From Enchytraeus crypticus (Eukaryota; Annelida; Clitellata; Enchytraeida; Enchytraeidae), in contig CAJHZI010000496.1 in the NCBI GenBank assembly GCA_905160935.1, positions 696,935 through 760,934 on the forward strand: a DNA stretch of 64,000 nt, given 5' to 3'. A program made the position numbers and the translations under genes. Below, in pieces: positions 1 to 12,074 of the stretch. The notes under the pieces were generated by a model. The model was not told the DNA's origin. It saw nothing but the letters and a program-made list of their open reading frames with translations, and searched no databases. Numbering within the stretch: the stretch's first letter is position 1; the number at the start of each line of letters is the position of its first letter.

Positions 1-1322
1 CTAGGTGTATGGGCAATTTACAACGGTTGATCAAATGAAAGGGATTACAAGCAAAATTATTCTTCTTCAGTGCACTGCCAAGTGGCAGGTTCAAGCTACA
101 TATTCATACTCAAAGTCTGTTTTCTCCCTCCACAAGAGCATTCCTTAGATCAACAAGTTAATCCCTTCACATAGACTATACCTTATGTAGCCTATAGCTT
201 GGGAAAAGTATAGCTTCTGAGGTGGTTTCCCATTGCCTTAAAAATAAAAAAATAGCAAAATTAAGAAAATATATAATGCATACTTTGAATATAAATTGGG
301 GGAGATCAAGACCAGCCCTGGGCTCCTCACATAATATGAGATTTATGTTCTGTTTCTCTTAAGAGGTGGTTTTTCTGACTAACTCAGACGTATGCCATCT
401 GCTGTCCCAATGATCTGACAAGAGTCTACCAATCATGCCACTGACTGCTACTCCTGTTTGGCGAATGTGAAAGGAATGAACAAGAAAAACAAACATAAAA
501 TACAATATTCCAGATGCCCCATCAGCCATTAGACCTGTTCCACACTTGGACAACCTTCCCATTCCTATTGCACCACTTCAACTTGCGAAATTTGGAAAAA
601 CAGTGTAGAATGACGAATAATTATGTAGAATAAAAATCGTAAAAGAAGCAATCTCTCAAGTTCGTCTTGCTACAGTTCTTGATGAAGGGATATCTCTCAA
701 ACTGACCGTGTTACAGTTGTTGATAAGTAGCGTCATTGTTGCATAGCTCTTAACACACAGAACATTGTCCGTTTATCTCTATTCGGATTTTAAAAGATTA
801 TTATATTATTGTATGCATTTACTAAAGTTCGATAGCCTAAATGTACATGTACATACTTTTATGTTTTGAATAATTATATAGTTTTATATTATTCTCTGTA
901 GGCCTATACGTAAAAGTCAGCATGGCTACTTTTTATAATATCAATCATAATTATAAATCGACACTATAAATACTGGTTTTTAGAAATCAGTCAGTCACAT
1001 TTACACTGCTCTGTACTATTTCACATTGCTTGAATATCTTTCCACCATACGACACCTCCTGCGAACACATGAAGTAGACTATAGGTTCAATTCTAATTAT
1101 AGGTTACTGACATGCTCTGTATAATTGCATAATCCTATAAGTATTAGGCCTGTATGATTACTGCGCAAAGCAGCTTTGCATACTAAGGATTTAAATTGTC
1201 TTTGAATATTTGAAATATTTAGATGTTATAATCTTTTGCAGACTGGTTTGTTTGCCTGACAAATAAATTTAGAAAGATTTTATTTGGTTAAACTGAAATA
1301 GTAGACATAATTTAGTATCACG
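1..1322. other. non-coding flank with old repeat pieces
   Basis: I see no convincing gene here. Around 213-237 the sequence carries, in reverse, the motif aaggcaayggGAAACCACC, which is also present near 51565 on the plus strand, so the first 240 bases are probably a piece of a dispersed repeat. A short minus-strand open frame at 359-562 has no recognisable motif. The stretch just before 1323 may be the 5' part of the piggyBac element that follows, but I could not find its terminal repeat or a TTAA boundary. Confidence 0.4.
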
Positions 1323-3388
1323 AGTTCCGACAGCAGTAGTGATCCAGATTATGAGTACAATAGCGACATGCTAGATAGCATCGATAACGAGTTTGACCGT
1401 AATGAAAGCAATGTGAGTGATGCTGCCAGTGATGTTTCTAAAATTGACATTAATGAACACAGGTAGAGCACGATAGCTGATCCATTCAGAGATCAGTGTC
1501 CGTATGCAATGCCAGAGTTTCTAGGAATTGCAGGTCCAAATCAGGATATATTTCCTGGCGTCAACAACATAACTTTCAGTGAAACTCTGTGTCATTTTCT
1601 TCCCGATGATATTTTTAAGACCATTGTGAATGCTACCAACGAGAAAGCAGATGTGTTCTTTGCTGAGAATCCCAAATGGAATAACACAATGCACTCTATG
1701 AAATGGAGACCAGTTACTCTGGTAGAAATGAAGAAATTTTTTGGGTGGATTCATTGTTGATTGATCTACTGATTGATTTAGTGGATTATTGATTGATTGA
1801 CAGATGTTACTGTTATCTCGAGATCACTCTTACTCCACGTCGCTCTCTATCTGGGGAGAAAATTTGAAAGATACTTGTGTAACGAAGCACACTCTGATCT
1901 GCTCTTCCGCATGTTCAGCGTAAGCCTAAGCCACGAGATCTTCAAGATTTTGTAGCTGATTAGGCCATAAACTCAAGTAAATTCTTGAAGTATTGACTTC
2001 AAGAATTTACTCGAGTCTTTGGAGTAAATCACACAGTAACTCTTTGCAATGAATGCCAGAGTGTTTCTTGAAATGACTTCTGAACAAGACAACTAAAAAT
2101 CTACTCATATTTCTGAACATGGGTCTTGTCAAGAAACACGAGGTATCAATGTACAATGCATAAGGCCGACACAGTATACTCCGTGGTTTCAGGAGAGTGG
2201 TATCCATAGAGGCCGCTTTTTATCCATAATGAAATTTCTTAAGATTAGTGTCACCTATACAGCTTGTCGGAGGTGACAGGCTTGCTTGAATTCGACCATT
2301 CCTCGCTGCTATTCAGAATATCTTTCAGGGCAACTACATGCCAGAACAGAATGTTGTGGTAGATCAGTCTCTACTTCTGCAAAAGATCGCCCCTACTTCA
2401 AATAATACGTCAAAAAGAGCATGATTTGGCATGAAGGTTTTTGCCTTAAGCAGCTTAGATGGCTACGTGTATAGCTTCGAGGTATACTCTGGAAATGGTC
2501 AACAGGAGTTTCAGATTCCTGAAGCTCAGGCCAATGCTGCTCTCTCATTGTCAGAGCGAACTGTCATCTATCTGGGCAAGAAGTTGCTCGACTTGGCTAC
2601 AATTTCTTCACTGACAACTGGTATACCAGTTCACACTTGACAGAATACTTGCTAATGCGTGACACCCTTCTAACTGGAATCGTAAAACCCAATAGAGGAA
2701 TTCTAGATGTAATCAAGTGCTGGCTAGATTTCAGTCAGCATATGCAAGAAATGAAGATGTTTTGGCCGTGAAATTCAGTGACATGCATAACATATATGTC
2801 ACGACACTGCAGCATACAACAAATCTTCAGAAGCGTAAGCATTATGTTGGACTATGTCAAAGGCAACATTTCAAAAAGCCGACGCTTTTCTATGATAATA
2901 CCATGAATACGCACGGAGTTGACAAGAAGGATCAACTTAGACATTCTTATGATTGCTGCCATAAATCATACTCCTGGTTCAAGTAGCTAGGCCTGCATTT
3001 CATGCAGCGAGCTCTACTCAATGCATTCTTTGTGCATAGTAAACACATCAATGTTTCGTTTCTAAATTTCATGAAATATTCAGTGGAATACTTTGTTGAT
3101 GGAATGAGTGAGGAAATAAGATGGCTGGATGCAAGAGAAGAAATACCTCGTCGACGACACAAGACATGACGACCAGCATAGAAACGAGATGTTGCAGCAG
3201 AAGTGCATACACAAAAAACATTCGATCCGACACCATATCATCAAAGACCACAACGACGATGTGTTTTATGCACAGAAAGAGGAATTCGCTGTGACACGCG
3301 CTCCTTCTGCATTGCTTTTGTAAATAAACCAGCACTTTGTTTCCCAAATTGTTTTCAAAGTATCAACACAGAAGTTAGTTTACTGTAG
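1323..3388 (+). pseudogene. degenerate piggyBac-type transposase
   Basis: Pieces of one piggyBac/PGBD transposase lie in order. An acidic, Ser/Asp-rich N-terminus (1323-1463) ends in a TAG at 1464. The same frame continues at 1509-1760 with the family N-terminal core, a stretch with IVNATNEKAD and a W before VEMKKFFGW. The catalytic core fragment at 2431-2640 contains FALSSLDGYVYSFEVYSG. It is followed by a frameshifted stretch and then 2717-2986 with NTHGVDKKDQLRHS, the piggyBac VD-x-x-DQ region. A Cys-rich C-terminal finger (RRCVLCTERGIRCDTR, near 3250-3345) closes it. At least three frame breaks and several stops make it inactive. Flanking TTAA sites and terminal repeats were not identified. 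Family assignment is from recalled motifs. Confidence 0.8.
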
Positions 3389-3483
3389 TGCTATAATAGT
3401 AATTGCCTTGCGAACTACAAGCTGTTATTTTTATTGCATTATTGCTCGTAATTTTGTCGCGTTGATAAATGTAATTATATATA

Positions 3484-5020
3484 CAGTTGTAGCCAAAAGT
3501 CTGGACACATCTTCTTATCATTTTTGGAGGTTTTTTAATGTCTTACATCGGCTTGTCTTACATCGGCTGCTTCAGGTTTAACATTGTTTACGTTGAGGTG
3601 TGACGCGTGAAAATAATAAATTTTTAGCTAATTCATATTCTTAAGCTATTATTAGGTCATTTTTTAAAGTTAATGACGTTAATATAATGGCATTATGAAA
3701 ACATGAAATTGTGGGCTCTGTTCTATCTCTATTTATTTGTGTTGTAGAATTGTAAACATGATTTCTCATAAGTTTTGGTCGCCTAAAAAGCGAGCTATAG
3801 CAATAACATTAAAGAAAGAGGGTTACACGTACAGGGAGATTGCAGAGAGATTTGGTGGTGGTGCTACCTTTTCGGGTGTACGAAAACTCTGTCTCAAGTT
3901 TGATGATACAAAATCTGTAGCTGACAAGCACAGAACAGGAAGGGCTAGGATATCAACAGAGAGAGAGATGATAGAAATCTAGTGAGAATGTCACTTTCTG
4001 ATCGCCGCAAGACTTATGACAAGACTTAAGACAACTTATGGTGGACTGGCAAGTTCCTGCAAGTGCTCGGACAGTTCGGCGTCGTCTGGTGGGAGCTGGT
4101 TTGAGAGCACGTATACCGCGCAAGAAACCGTTCCTGAATCCCAAACAACGCAGCAAACGTGTACAGTGGGCTAAAGCACATGTCGATTGGACAGAGGAAC
4201 AGTGGAGTCGTGTCCTTTGGTCAGACGAATCCAAGAATTACGTGCACCGCCGACCTGGTGAAGAACTTTCTCCGCAGTGCCTCTCACCTACCGTGAAACA
4301 TCCAACTTCTGTCATGGTGTGGGGTGTATGGCGGCCAGTGGTGTGGGACGTCTGGATGTGACGGCATTATTAATGGCATCAAGTACATCGATATTCTTAA
4401 AAATAAGATGCTGCCTTCAGCTCAGTCACTCTTTGATATCCAGCAACCAAGAATGCTTAAGGATTTCATTTTCCAACAAGACAATGCTCCATGCTATACG
4501 GCTAACAGAGTGAAGGTTTGGTTCCATCAAAACAACGTCGACGTGATGGAGTGGCCGGGCAATAGCCCAGACTTAAACCCTATCGAGAATTTGTGGCAGA
4601 CTCAAGGTTCTTGTTGCGAAGGAAAAACCGAGCAACAAGCAGAAGCTCATGGAAGCTATTATTAAGGTGTGGTACCACGTTATTACACCAGATGAGCTTG
4701 CCAAACTAGTCCAGTCAATGCAACGTAGATGTAAAGCCGTCATAAAATCCAAAGGATTTGCCACAAAGTACTGATTAGGTGTTAAAACATTGTAATAACG
4801 TAACATTACGTAAATACATGCAAAATGCACTGTTTTATTCTTAAAACATAATTTTTCTTGAAACTATTTCGTATTATAAATAAATCTGAATTTATTTCTT
4901 CATTTCTGTAATAATATCAAGTTTTAGGGTGTGTTAAAATTATATTGTAATAAAAAAACTGATCGTTAACCACAAAAAATGAGAAAAAATGAAATGTGTC
5001 CAGACTTTTGGCCACTACTG
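3484..5020 (+). mobile_element. Tc1-type DNA transposon (copy 1), flanked by TA
   Basis: Terminal inverted repeats of 26 bp run at 3484-3509 and 4995-5020 and differ at two positions. They begin CAGTTGTAG on the left and CAGTAGTGG on the right, then both read CCAAAAGTCTGGACACA. The element is bounded by TA at 3482-3483 and 5021-5022, the expected Tc1/mariner target duplication. It is 1537 bp and contains a broken transposase. Its right-hand TA is directly followed by a second, different Tc1-type element. Confidence 0.93.
3737..4774 (+). pseudogene. Tc1-type transposase, frameshifted
   Basis: The N-terminal paired-like helix-turn-helix region is visible at 3737-3982 (EGYTYREIAERFGGG). It is followed by a frame break. 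The second block, 4038-4320, carries WSRVLWSDES, which holds the first catalytic Asp. After another frame break, 4324-4665 holds FQQDNAPCYTA (second Asp) and NSPDLNPIENLW (the Glu of the DD34E triad). The C-terminal stretch ending in KGFATKY reaches a TGA at 4772-4774. The catalytic residues are all still present, so inactivation is by frameshifts rather than active-site loss. Confidence 0.88.
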
Positions 5021-5022
5021 TA

Positions 5023-6752
5023 CAGTGCCGACCCAAATTATTAGACTCAACGCAGCATTTTCAGATTTCCTTAATAATTTCGATTTATTTGGCAGTTAGC
5101 GGCAGCACTGTTTACTTTTTATTGTCTGCATGTATAACAACATCCTGTCAGACATGTTGGTTAAAAATAAGATACTAATGTAAAAAAAAATTCATATTTT
5201 TATATAGATTTTTGTTTCACTGTACGTCTTGTTTCATTTTTAATAACTTTTATGGGACTACTGTACCTGAACTTGGCTTGCTATATCTCAAAGATTTTAC
5301 ACTTATCGTATCATTTCATAATTTTAAGCATTCTGCGCAGTTTTTGAGTACTGTATATGATATGACTGTGGTTGTTTAACATGTTATTTAACATGTTATT
5401 AACTAATATGTTGTTACATGTTACAATTTGGATTTAATGACATTACACCACGCAAATCTCCAAATCATGACATGGGAAACATGCAGGACAGCACAAGCAC
5501 TCTAATTGTGCTGCTGTTGTTGTTTTTGTTATCAAATCTCATCAATTTAATTAATATTGTTGTATTTCAGCATACTGTATAATGGGTAAAGTTAGTGATA
5601 TAACACCATGTAAATCAGCAAAAGTTACTGCTCTGCTGAAAGAAACTGGACACACACAGAGGAGAATTGCTGAAATCCTTGATGTCTCTCAGGCCACTGT
5701 CAGAAGAATAAATAGCAAACTTAGATCAGGGCTGGAACTCAAAGCCGTGAGAAAGAGACGCTATGGGCGAGTGCCAGAGATAATCGAAGAATAAGGAAGA
5801 TTATAGAGGAGAATCGCAAGATGCCAGCAAAGAAATTGAAGACTGTTTTATAAGATCAAGGTGTCAAGGTTTCAGTCAACACACTTAAACATAGAAGCTA
5901 AGAACAAGGATTCACATGCAGAAAGCCGCTGAAGAAGCCGAAACTCACACCTGCGATGATTAAGAAGCCTCTGGCCTGCGCAAAGAAACGCGCTGCTTTA
6001 ACTCAAGATGACTGGAATAAGGTTGTATTCAGCGACGAATCAACCTTTGAGGTTCTGGCTGAAAAAGCCCAGTTCGTGCGTCGCCGAACGGGAGAAAAAC
6101 ACAAAAAGGAATGCATCATCAGCACTGTGAAGCACCCGGCATCCATAATGGTTTAGTCTTGCATATCGAGCAAGGGAACTGGTCGGCTCTACATTGTCCA
6201 GGGAACGATGAAGCAGGATCAATACAAGACTGTCTACAGATCAGACTCATTCCACAACTGAGGGAGTGGTTTTCTAATGGGAGAGCGTGACATTCATGTA
6301 AGATGGGGCTCTATGCCATATCGCAAAGTCAATAAAGGAATTTCTGGCGTATGAAAACATCACATTGCTAGAGTGGCCTGGTAATTCACCATACCATAAC
6401 CCTATAGAAAATCTTTGGGAACTTGTCAAATGCAAAGTCAGTTCCGAAATAATAACGAACAAATAAGAACTCACTGAGCGATTGATTGAGGTATGGTGTC
6501 GAGATCCAGCGGTAAAACACTAACTTCAAACTGCATCAATGGCATGCCGCGACGTATAAAAGCACTTATATACAGTCGAAAGGAACCTGCACCAAGTACT
6601 AAGTGACATTAAAAACATTGTGCATAAATATGCAAATAGTGTCAATTCAAAAACTTACTGTTTAAATTGTGCGAAATGCATTTCTGAAGAAAAAATCTAA
6701 CGAAATGTATGAAATTGACTTATAGAGTCTAATAATGTTTTGGTCGGCACTG
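5023..6752 (+). mobile_element. Tc1-type DNA transposon (copy 2, different family)
   Basis: The left terminal repeat starts at 5023 with CAGTGCCGACC and reaches ATTATTAGACTC. The right end, 6725-6752, is its inverse with a small internal difference. TA dinucleotides flank it at 5021-5022 and 6753-6754. The element is 1730 bp. The TIR sequence and the transposase differ from copy 1, so this is a separate family inserted at the TA that borders copy 1. Confidence 0.92.
5582..6602 (+). pseudogene. Tc1-type transposase, heavily mutated
   Basis: 5582-5794 gives the helix-turn-helix N-terminus (GHTQRRIAEILDVSQATV). A frameshift near 5790 is followed by more stops. The block at 5956-6156 contains WNKVVFSDEST (first catalytic Asp) and ISTVKHPASIMV. 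The third block, near 6305-6440, carries LLEWPGNSP and NPIENLWE, with Tyr in place of the Asp usual before N-P-I-E. The frame ends at a TAA at 6600-6602. More stops and frame breaks than in copy 1 suggest an older or less constrained relic. Confidence 0.82.
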
Positions 6753-6847
6753 TAGGTCTAGTAGTAATTTGGAATATTTTATAAACTGTGTTCATAAACA
6801 TATTCATTTGCATGTTATAATGTATAGAACTTTGAACCTCCACGCCA

Positions 6848-7887
6848 GTGCAGTCAGTCAGTACCTGTTTGCCGGCTCCATCAAAACTCTCGGAGATCAC
6901 TGCATGTACATCAACTGCAGTAAAGAATCTTGAGACTGACACTGACTACCTAACGGAAGTGGATTTTCCTGTTGTTGAGACAGAGGCAGGATGTTTTGGA
7001 GAAAGCTTTCTGTTAATGTTGGTCCTTTACCAGTTGTTCATGACTTTTGCTGTTCATGCCAAAAATTTAGCAATGAGCTGTGCAGTACACGCAATGCACA
7101 AAATAAGCTGTCTGAGGTAGGCTTGCAGAACTTGGCACTTAAACGTGATGAACTGGACTTGTGTGTCCTAAGTTCAATTTCTATTGGACTTCTCTCCACA
7201 GAACAAACAATGTCTTCACATATGAGTCCAGTAAACTGACAGAAAGAAGGACAGGATAAGCTACTGGTTTGAGAGTTTTGAAATCTGCCGCGATACATTT
7301 TGCTAATGCAGATGGCATTGAGATGTTTCGTTTGCTGGCTTTAATGAAGCATTACAGAGAAAACAGGATCTGCACTAGAGTTCGTGCCGGTTAGCCAAAT
7401 GTGCCAAAGCATGCGCTAACATCAAATGATGTGATTTCTGTTGTGAAATTCATTGATAACTATGCTGAACAGAATGCCATATTGCTGCCCGGACGCATAC
7501 CTGGCTACAAGAGAGATGATCTTCGTTAGCTTCCCTCTTCATCTTTTAAAGCCTCTGTCTACAGACTGTATATAAAGCATGCAATTTAGGCATAGTACGC
7601 TGTTTGGCACATAAAACATTCTGAAAGTTGTGGAAAGCATATATTCTACGTGTGCTACCCATGAAGCCAATGACTGATCTGCGCAGGACATGCCAGCAAA
7701 ATTCATCACTGCTGTTGTGTGCATCAAATCTGTCCGAGGCTACAAAGATGGATGCCCTTGTCAGGGCTCAGCAGCGCCTCAATGCTGCCACTACTGAACG
7801 CTCAGCATATATTGATGCGATAAAGGTTGCTAAAGATTATGTGGCAAATCGTAAGTTAACTATCAGATCCATCGGTGATAGCGCCTG
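6848..7887 (+). pseudogene. relic of a DDE-like repetitive ORF (possible DUF7869-type)
   Basis: A chain of broken frames runs through the region. The clearest block, about 7397-7600, reads VVKFIDNYAEQNAILLPGRI followed by PGYKRDDL, an in-frame TAG, then LPSSSFKASV. The last block, 7628-7888, has MKPMTDLRRTCQQNSS and ATTERSAYIDA. I recall this motif order from uncharacterised multi-copy proteins of cnidarians and fish that end in an integrase-like domain. That assignment is from memory and unverified. The catalytic part is not seen, so this is a 5' or central fragment. It lies directly downstream of Tc1 copy 2. Confidence 0.55.
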
Positions 7888-9620
7888 ACTGTTCTAGAGA
7901 CATAATTGCGCATTACAGTTTTGATTTTGCACAGCAGGTACCCTATCCCTATAATCCTCACAATTAGAAAACTAACGTTATGAATGATAACAATAATGTA
8001 ATGTTAGTAATGAAATGCTACCACTTTTAAGTGCTAATTGTGATCGCGTTACTCGCGTAGTTTTTCTACATGAAATTGCCATAATGTATATTTATTATAT
8101 TTATTTGGTATATAAAAACAAGAATATATTGTATTTCTATATAGTATTCTAGAGTATTGCTAGATGGTATAAAATTCCACTCTTAATTATGTAGACATTT
8201 TTCAGATATAAATTTTATTTTTAATGTAATTTTTATTTAGCTTACAATTACTGAACTCTTTCTGTAAAGTAGTCTTGAAGGCCGATTTGGGCCATCACAC
8301 TACTGTATAAGTTTTCATTGTTAATAATAATAATAATGATAATAATTATTAATTTGGAGTTTAGTAATAGTTTTATTCAATTCCTAAAGCTTTGATAGAG
8401 TCACTTGTGCATTTTCATTCAATTATCATGAGCTGTGCATCATTAAAAAGCTGAGACTGCACCCTTTACTATGTTGTATGCCACTGGTGTAGGAAAAATC
8501 TGACTCCTCAAATATTCTGTTTTCAGTTTTGTTAAAGTTTGATTAACATTTCTCATAATTTACAATATGTCATTTTGTGACTTGAAAGTTCCATATCTTT
8601 CTTATGTTAACAGCCAAATTTCTGTAAATTGCCTCCTTTAAATAGCAATTTAATTCTATATAAGAATCAATATCTAACTCAATTTGTTAAATTTTTGACT
8701 TTAGTTTGGTTGTGTTGGAGGTGTCACATATAGCTGTACTAATTACAATTTGGTGAAATTGTTAAATTGCAGTTTGTAATTCTGTAACACTTTTATTTCC
8801 TGAAAATAAAATTTTGTAAAATAGAGATATCCTATTACTTTAAAAAATTAACTATCAAATACATGACAGTATTAGAGAGCTCATTAACACTATTATGGCA
8901 GTCCTGAAAGGTTAAGCCCACTTTCTTGAATCCCATGTGAATTGCTTCCCTGCAAAATTTAGGCACTTACAGTGAAGAGCAGGGAATTATTTACAATTAT
9001 GTATGCTGATAATCTATTTTTGTTAAGCCCTTTTTGAGTGAAATGCAAAATAAAAGTGGTAAACTGTAGGCTATCTAAAAGATAGTTTAATCCCTTTGAT
9101 TCAAAAAACCAAATGTTTAGGAATATATATTTGAATGCATGTAAATTAAGTACAGTTTTGAAGCGCAAATATTAAATACTGTAGATCTTTGACTAAAGTA
9201 GGACCTTCCAACAATAAACCTGTAACTCTGACGCTTTGGAGGCTCGGTTCCTAAATGAAACTGAGTTGTTCCTATATAAAACAGTTAATATCTCTAAATA
9301 GTCCGTGGACTAATTCTTTTCAAAAAAGTGTTTAATACCTACGACAAAAACATATAAAGCAATGTCAGTAGAATTCTGGGTATATATCCATTTACACATA
9401 TATGCATTAACGGTAATTAAAGTCTTTCTCATTGTCTGTGAATAAGTCTGGAAATAACTAAGGTTAAAATGTACAAATTGGTCTAGGGCGACTTAACAAA
9501 GTCACCCCTAGATCTAGACGTTGACTTTCATGATACGGAACATTATCGTAACGTTACATATTCCCTTGTTGTTCATCTAATACTGTCATAGGAATACCGT
9601 CACTGAAAAAGCTAAGACAA
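7888..9620. other. non-coding, AT-rich
   Basis: No gene, terminal repeat or RNA gene is visible. The stretch has short ATT/AAT runs (8325-8350). The open frame at 8959-9168 is low-complexity and has no motif. Confidence 0.5.
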
Positions 9621-9621
9621 G

Positions 9622-9745
9622 TGTAGCATCTGTTTCCTGCTCAACAGCAAGTCTGCGACTGGGAGATCACTGATTTAAACCCTGCACCTACTGAACCACT
9701 GTCAAACAACTTGCCAACAAGTCACCGGCACAGCCCCATAAGTTG
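9622..9745 (-). repeat. tRNA-derived SINE, family B copy
   Basis: Read on the minus strand, the segment aligns by eye with copies at 24903-25028 and 26966-27088. A head with a cttgttggcaagttgtttgac block is followed by a B-box-like ggtttaaatc and a 3' body ending in gagcaggaaac. This copy is diverged. Confidence 0.6.
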
Positions 9746-10799
9746 GGAGCTCATAAATTTGGATATACTTACATGGAACTGAAATTAATTAGGTATTATT
9801 AAGACAGAATTTCACGCTCATCCATTTGATAACTAGATTTTTCAGCATCCCAGACTTTTATGTTCCTTGTGATGGTAATTCGAGAATAGGAAATTAAAGG
9901 TAGTTCTAGAAAGTTTTATGATAACAACATTAGTGTTATTACTACTTTACATGATAGACAACTTATTTATTGTAGGTTTATGGTCAAATGTTCATATTAG
10001 AGGAAACAAATCTAATATGGTCATCAGCTTTTAAATTTTATATATGCAACTATAGACGTCGCAAGTTCTCTATCATTTGTCATGATGGGAAACATATCTT
10101 AACTGTTGTAAGATATATGTTATTTGTACGACAAGATACGTATTTAACTATTTATAATCTGTAACATTTCCAAGCAGTCCAGCACAAAATAGTGCTACAA
10201 GGAAAACATTTGTTCGGGCTAGACTGATTGACTGAAGAAGCCAAGCGACAAGCAACCTGTTATGTACCGCAACGGACGAGCCGCTAGTGTTTACCGCCGC
10301 GCCATAAGAAACCCCAATTATGACGCCATTCCTGCCTTTCAATGAAAATTAATGTGCAACTCAATTCATGGTAACACCCATATCATGGCATTTAAAGGAA
10401 ATGTGAAAAGGAAAGGAAATGATATTATCAATACAGGTAAAGCCTTCGTATGCCTCGTCTTTACGAGGCAGCTGTCCTAGCAAAATACGATAAGGCACCA
10501 TACTGAAGTTATGTTACATAAAATTAATAAATGAGCAATATTTACCTAGATTTCCACATGGATTCAGAACAACAGACCTTCTTCTGCAAAATATATGGTA
10601 AGGAATGCAAAATTATCAATATCGACAAAAACTGCTCTGGGTGTCACCAGTAAGTACCTATAACCAAATGTCAAGGATTGAATTTAGAAATAATCTAAAG
10701 CCGAGCTTCAAAAGAATCTCTCCACAAATATCACAATTTGTCGAGCCTAAATGATACCATTTCTAATGAAGAACAGCAACAAGAAGAACATCAATGATC
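9746..10799. other. non-coding, nothing recognised
   Basis: I see no coding motif, terminal inverted repeat or tandem array. A minus-strand open frame at 10148-10342 shows no family resemblance. Confidence 0.45.
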
Positions 10800-10930
10800 A
10801 AAGGCTAACAAAAATCTGGAATAACAACAATACGATTAGAGTGCTACTGCCTTCATGACAACATCTAACACTATGGAACCAGATCAAATCCGAAGAACAG
10901 CATTTGGGTGATCCATAAATGGTGCAAGCC
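10800..10930 (-). repeat. LINE 3' tail fragment (L2/CR1-like family)
   Basis: On the minus strand the core reads GTTGTCATGAAGGCAGTAGC then ACTCTAATCGT. This is the same 3' end as the LINE at 52839-54325 and as the fragments at 11230, 30187, 59838 and 60450. There is no coding portion here. Confidence 0.65.
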
Positions 10931-11229
10931 AAAAGCCGGGTAATCAGTCCAAACAATGACCTTATTCGTGAAAATCTCTATTTGTTTAAGCAATTCTGAT
11001 TCACGATTTCTAAAAACATTGCTCTAAACACTACATATAAAAGACAGAAATATTTGGCAGAATTAAAAACCAGTCATTAATCTCTAAGACTTAACTATTT
11101 TAAAATCAATGAATCAAATTAAAACCCCAGTTATCCTAATAATGCCAAAATTCGATTTCCCTGCTTTTACATCGATCAATATACAGCGCAATTTCTTCCA
11201 ACTTCTAATTGAACGTACGCTATACCTGG

Positions 11230-11600
11230 CTCACAAATAATAATAATAACAACAATTAGAGTGCTACAATCATCAATGACAACATCGAGCACTATTGAGA
11301 CAAAATCAAGCCGGCGAGCAAAAAAAGAAGGTCCAAAAACGGTGCAAACTCCAAAATCCAGAAATTCAGTCCAAATTAAAGGGAGTTAAAGAAAAGGTGG
11401 TTTAGGCGCAGGTCGCTGCTCATGGACACTGGATGGAAAAGATAGGTCTTCAACTGCTTGTGGAACTGCTCATAGGAAAGCAAAGGCTCATGTGATTCAA
11501 ATGAAGATTTCCGAAGATTGGATGGAAGAGAATTCCAGATCTGAGGTGCAGCATGCTGCAACGACGCTGTTATAATTCGAGCCTGGTCACTTTTTCAAAT
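11230..11600 (-). pseudogene. 5'-truncated LINE: ORF2 C-terminus plus 3' tail
   Basis: The minus frame at 11376-11561 contains AAPQIWNSLPSNLR and YEQFHKQLKTYLF, the typical end of an L2/CR1-like reverse transcriptase ORF. The matching end in the LINE at 54010-54190 reads AHQIWNSLPSTLR and YEQFHRRLKAFLF. Downstream on the minus strand (11240-11290) is the shared tail motif GTTGTCATTGATGATTGTAG then CACTCTAATTGTTG. Only the last part of the element is present. Confidence 0.72.
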
Positions 11601-11784
11601 CTCCTAATACAAAGTTTGGAACAGTGTCATTAAAAAGAGGCAACACTGAATTTTCCAATAGCAATTAAGACAATTGAAGCTTACTTTGCTTTAACTTAAA
11701 CAGCGTGCTAAATAACTTCAAGCATCAAAAAAGTATCGATTTCATTGGTAGGCCTGGTATCACGTGTACACTTAAATTTGAATG

Positions 11785-12005
11785 TCTCAATAGCGCAATG
11801 GTTAGAGGTGTAGATAACGTCATGAAGTTTTAAATGACAGATCCTGAAGTGAATTGAACCCTCGTGGGTTTGAATCCCAGCCGCGCTGATCTGCGAGTAA
11901 AATCCCGGACATTCACTGGACTGGCTACACGGAAAATGGACAAAATTGCCTAACGGATTTAACATGTGCTATTAAAAGTTATAGATATCAACGTATTTGA
12001 TCATT
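11785..12005 (+). repeat. tRNA-derived SINE, family C copy
   Basis: A head with tagcgcaatggttagaggt (A-box-like) and gggtttgaatccc (B-box-like) is followed by a body with ctgatctgcgagtaaaatc and cggacattcactggactgg, ending near tagatatcaacg. The same structure occurs at 54355-54478 (continuing at 59341) and at 59900-60090. Confidence 0.7.
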
Positions 12006-12074
12006 TCACTATTTATTAATGTGTAATAATAATAATAATATTATTATTATTACACGACAAATCGTACGTATTGT
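12006..12074. repeat. short (AAT)n/(ATT)n palindromic microsatellite
   Basis: AAT repeats turn directly into ATT repeats around 12025-12052, at the junction between the SINE copy and the truncated LINE that follows. Confidence 0.6.
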
